A stretch of DNA of 8,634 nt, from assembly GCA_030592825.1 (NCBI GenBank), contig JAUVIG010000144.1, positions 1 through 8,634 on the forward strand, written 5' to 3'. Below the pieces are notes generated by a model. That model ran no database searches, was not told the origin of the DNA, and saw only the letters and a program-made list of their open reading frames with translations. This document shows positions 6,864 through 8,634 of the stretch, piece by piece. How positions within the stretch are numbered: position 1 is the stretch's first letter; every line of letters begins with the position of its first letter. Source of the stretch: Chlorobiota bacterium (GTDB taxonomy: Bacteria > Bacteroidota > Bacteroidia > Bacteroidales > JAADGE01). The translations under genes were made by a program, and so were the position numbers.

Positions 6864-7613
6864 ATGCCTGTAAAGATCAGACTAGCAAGACACGGTCGAA
6901 AAAGAAAGCCGTTCTATTACATTGTCGCAGCAGACAGCAGGGCACCGCGAGACGGTAGGTACATTGAAAGAATCGGTTCGTATAATCCGAATACCGATCC
7001 TGCCATTATTGATCTAAATTTTGAAAAGGCCTTAACTTGGCTTCAAAACGGAGCAATTCCTACTGATACTTGCAGAGCAATTCTTTCATACAAAGGTGTT
7101 TTATACAAAAACCACTTATTGAAAGGAGTTGCAAAAGGTGCATTAACTGAAGAAGAAGCTGAAAATAAATTCAATGCTTGGATGAAAGATAAAGAACAAA
7201 AAATTCAAGCAAAAGCAGAGAAAATTCAAGCCGGAGAAAAAGCTGACAAAGAAAATCGTTTAAAAATTGAGGAAGAAATGAATAAAGCAAGGGCTGAAGA
7301 ATTATCTGCTAAAAAAATCAAAGAAAAAGAAGAAGCTACAGCAGAAGAAACAGCCGATAATGCTGAAGATGTACAAGATGAAGCAAAAGAAGAAAAAGTT
7401 GAAGAAGCAAAAGAAGAAGTAAAAGAAAAAGTAAAAGCTGATGAAACTAAAGAGGAAGTAAAAAAAGAAGAACCTAAAGCTGAAGAAAAGAAAGAAGTTG
7501 AAGAAAAGAAAGAAGAACCTAAAGCTGAAGAAAAGAAAGAAGTTGAAGAAAAGAAAGAAGAGCCAAAAGTTGTAGACAAAAAAGAAGAAACTAAAGAAGA
7601 CGATAAAAAATAA
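6864..7613 (+). CDS. rpsP: 30S ribosomal protein S16 with long Lys/Glu-rich C-terminal tail
   Basis: The N-terminal 80-odd residues are unmistakable S16: MPVKIRLARHGRKRKPFYYI, VAADSRAPRDGRYIERIGSYNP, then a conserved helix (ALTWLQNGAIPTDTCRAIL). S16 binds 16S rRNA early in 30S assembly. The rest, about 165 residues, is a charged extension. Residues about 90-115 continue the Bacteroidota-type helix (TEEEAENKFNAWMKDKEQKI), then come Lys/Glu/Ala-rich helical or disordered segments. The end is two exact 15-residue copies plus a partial third of KKEEPKAEEKKEVEE (200-214, 215-229, from 230). The family core is about 80-90 residues and Bacteroidota forms are usually near 180, so 249 is long. First gene of an operon with rimM 11 bases downstream, a common pairing since both serve 30S maturation. 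Confidence 0.97.
   Translation: MPVKIRLARHGRKRKPFYYIVAADSRAPRDGRYIERIGSYNPNTDPAIIDLNFEKALTWLQNGAIPTDTCRAILSYKGVLYKNHLLKGVAKGALTEEEAENKFNAWMKDKEQKIQAKAEKIQAGEKADKENRLKIEEEMNKARAEELSAKKIKEKEEATAEETADNAEDVQDEAKEEKVEEAKEEVKEKVKADETKEEVKKEEPKAEEKKEVEEKKEEPKAEEKKEVEEKKEEPKVVDKKEETKEDDKK
7461..7586 (+). repeat. 45-base tandem repeat in the S16 tail
   Basis: Copy 1 is 7461-7505, copy 2 is 7506-7550, and a diverged partial copy 3 runs to about 7586. Copies 1 and 2 differ at a single third-codon base (AAA versus AAG in the first codon). The near-identity of a multiple-of-three unit points to recent slippage or unequal recombination that keeps the reading frame. Copy number may vary between strains. 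Confidence 0.9.
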
Positions 7614-7624
7614 GCTTTAACAAG

Positions 7625-8152
7625 ATGATACCAATCTCCGAACTTGATTTGATCAAAATCGGTGAAATTTTTAAAACTCACGGATATAAAGGTGAATTGG
7701 TCATAAAACTTTCGATTGACTTCGACAGACTTAAAAAAACGGAACTGATTTTCCTTGAAATTGAAGGAAACTTGGTTCCGTTTTTCTTTTCCGGAAATAT
7801 TAAGTCTTATAAGAAAACAGGAATTATTGTAAAAATTGAAAGCATTGATACTGAAGAAGATGTAAAAGAATTATTATCTTATTCGGTTTATACAAGTAAA
7901 GACAATATTCTCGATGAACTTAAAGATGAGAACACAAATTATGAGAATTTTGATGTCTATAATAAAGATACATATATCGGAAAATCAATCGGTTTCCTAA
8001 ACATTCCTTCTAATCCGGTTTTAACAATAACTACCGAATCAAATAAAGAAATATTAATTCCTTTTAATGATGAATTCGTTATTGAAATTGATGAAAAAAA
8101 TAAAAAAATTATATTTGATCTTCCAGAGGGTTTGATTGAGGTAAATTCATAA
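7625..8152 (+). CDS. rimM: Ribosome maturation factor RimM
   Basis: A 175-residue protein of normal RimM length. The N-terminal RimM barrel begins with the family signature LIKIGEIFKTHGYKGELVIKL (about residues 9-29). The C-terminal PRC-type barrel covers about residues 103-172 (FDVYNKDTYIGKSIGFLNIPSNPVLTI, then EILIPFNDEFVIEID and a closing IIFDLPEGL). RimM binds the 30S head region around S19 and helps 16S rRNA 3'-domain maturation. The ATG at 7625 follows rpsP by 11 bases and sits the expected distance before the conserved block. It is co-transcribed with rpsP and followed 4 bases later by the exonuclease gene. The usual third partner trmD is not next, a common rearrangement outside proteobacteria. 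Confidence 0.95.
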   Translation: MIPISELDLIKIGEIFKTHGYKGELVIKLSIDFDRLKKTELIFLEIEGNLVPFFFSGNIKSYKKTGIIVKIESIDTEEDVKELLSYSVYTSKDNILDELKDENTNYENFDVYNKDTYIGKSIGFLNIPSNPVLTITTESNKEILIPFNDEFVIEIDEKNKKIIFDLPEGLIEVNS

Positions 8153-8156
8153 ACAA

Positions 8157-8634
8157 ATGAAAAAAATAATATCCTACAACGTCAACGGAATCAGAGCTGC
8201 GTTAAAAAAGGATTTTTATAACTGGTTAAAAGATGAAAATCCGGATATTGTGTGTATTCAAGAAACGAAAGCACAACCGTCACAAATTGATTCTGTCCTT
8301 TTTGAAACTTTAGGTTATCATTATTATTGGTTTTCGGCACAAAAGAAAGGTTACAGCGGTGTAGGTATATTAACAAAGCAAAAACCCGATCATGTTGAAT
8401 ACGGCATGGGTATAGAAAAATACGATAATGAAGGAAGGTTTTTAAGAGCAGATTACGGAGATGTTTCAATTGTGAGTGTTTATCATCCGTCAGGCTCAAG
8501 CGGAGATGAAAGGCAAGCATTTAAAATACAATGGCTTAAAGATTTTCAAAACTATATCAAAGAACTTCGAAAAACACGGACAAATTTGATTTTATCAGGT
8601 GATTATAATATTTGCCGTTTATGGATTGATATTC
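8157..8634 (+). CDS. xth: Exodeoxyribonuclease III / AP endonuclease, partial at the right edge
   Basis: Open from the ATG at 8157 through the edge, 159 codons of a usual 250 or so. It begins MKKIISYNVNGIRAALKK, then PDIVCIQETKAQ (catalytic Glu near residue 36), GYHYYWFSAQKKGYSGVGIL, VSVYHPSGSSGDERQAFK and LILSGDYNI (Asp and Asn of the active site). These are the landmarks of the ExoIII branch of the EEP superfamily, which cuts DNA at abasic sites and removes nucleotides from 3' ends during base-excision repair. It starts 4 bases after the rimM stop, so it shares the rpsP operon transcript. One oddity: after GDYNIC the sequence reads RLWIDI where relatives, from memory, have HKAIDI or HEAIDI. 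The C-terminal half, with the catalytic His, is outside the window. Confidence 0.95.
   Translation, partial: MKKIISYNVNGIRAALKKDFYNWLKDENPDIVCIQETKAQPSQIDSVLFETLGYHYYWFSAQKKGYSGVGILTKQKPDHVEYGMGIEKYDNEGRFLRADYGDVSIVSVYHPSGSSGDERQAFKIQWLKDFQNYIKELRKTRTNLILSGDYNICRLWIDI

Noticed and set aside
7461..7586. Short direct repeats considered as a CRISPR array
   Set aside because: Units are contiguous with no spacers and are translated in frame, so this is a coding tandem repeat.
7226..7681. A 151-codon serine-rich open frame on the minus strand opposite the rpsP tail
   Set aside because: It is the mirror of the GAA/AAA-rich codons (TTC/TTT/TCT on the other strand). Its repeats are just the S16 repeats read backwards, and it has no recognisable domain.
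8191..8520. A 109-codon open frame on the minus strand within the exonuclease III gene
   Set aside because: The plus-strand ExoIII reading is strongly conserved in motif order. The minus-strand peptide has no family features.

Overview
The window looks like chromosomal DNA from an AT-rich member of the Bacteroidota. Three things point there. First, five intergenic stretches carry matches, exact or near-exact, to the Bacteroidota promoter pattern (TTTG near -33, TAnnTTTG near -7). Second, ribosome-binding sites are weak or absent. Third, the ribosomal protein S16 has a long charged C-terminal extension, as is usual in that phylum. No genus can be named from the sequence alone.

Left part (1-3324, all minus strand): an accessory, defence-like cluster. 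Reading leftward it holds a beta-class DNA methyltransferase resembling a type III Mod subunit, then an XRE-type helix-turn-helix protein fused to an ImmA/IrrE zinc peptidase, then 10 bases later a PIN-domain RNase-like protein. The last two form a toxin-antitoxin-like pair with its own promoter, which overlaps a cluster of inverted repeats. No restriction/helicase subunit is visible; it is either beyond the left edge or absent. The methyltransferase coding sequence contains an in-frame REP-like palindrome. The first 16 bases of the window weakly resemble one half of an integron attC site.

Middle part (3325-6725): a 157-base divergent promoter region, then an exported DUF4140/DUF4139 (MuiA-like) protein on the plus strand ending in a strong palindromic terminator. 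Next comes a short intergenic stretch with one doubtful membrane micro-ORF, then a large putative lipoprotein of unknown function on the minus strand, convergent with the MuiA-like gene.

Right part (6726-8634, plus strand): a housekeeping operon. A textbook Bacteroidota promoter drives rpsP (S16), rimM (16S rRNA maturation factor) and the start of an exodeoxyribonuclease III gene that runs off the right edge. Gaps between these genes are 11 and 4 bases. rpsP and rimM act together in 30S assembly.

The best candidate for something not well described is the methyltransferase / HTH-ImmA / PIN cluster. In particular, the C-terminal tail of the HTH-ImmA protein resembles a UPF0175-type antitoxin segment next to its PIN partner.
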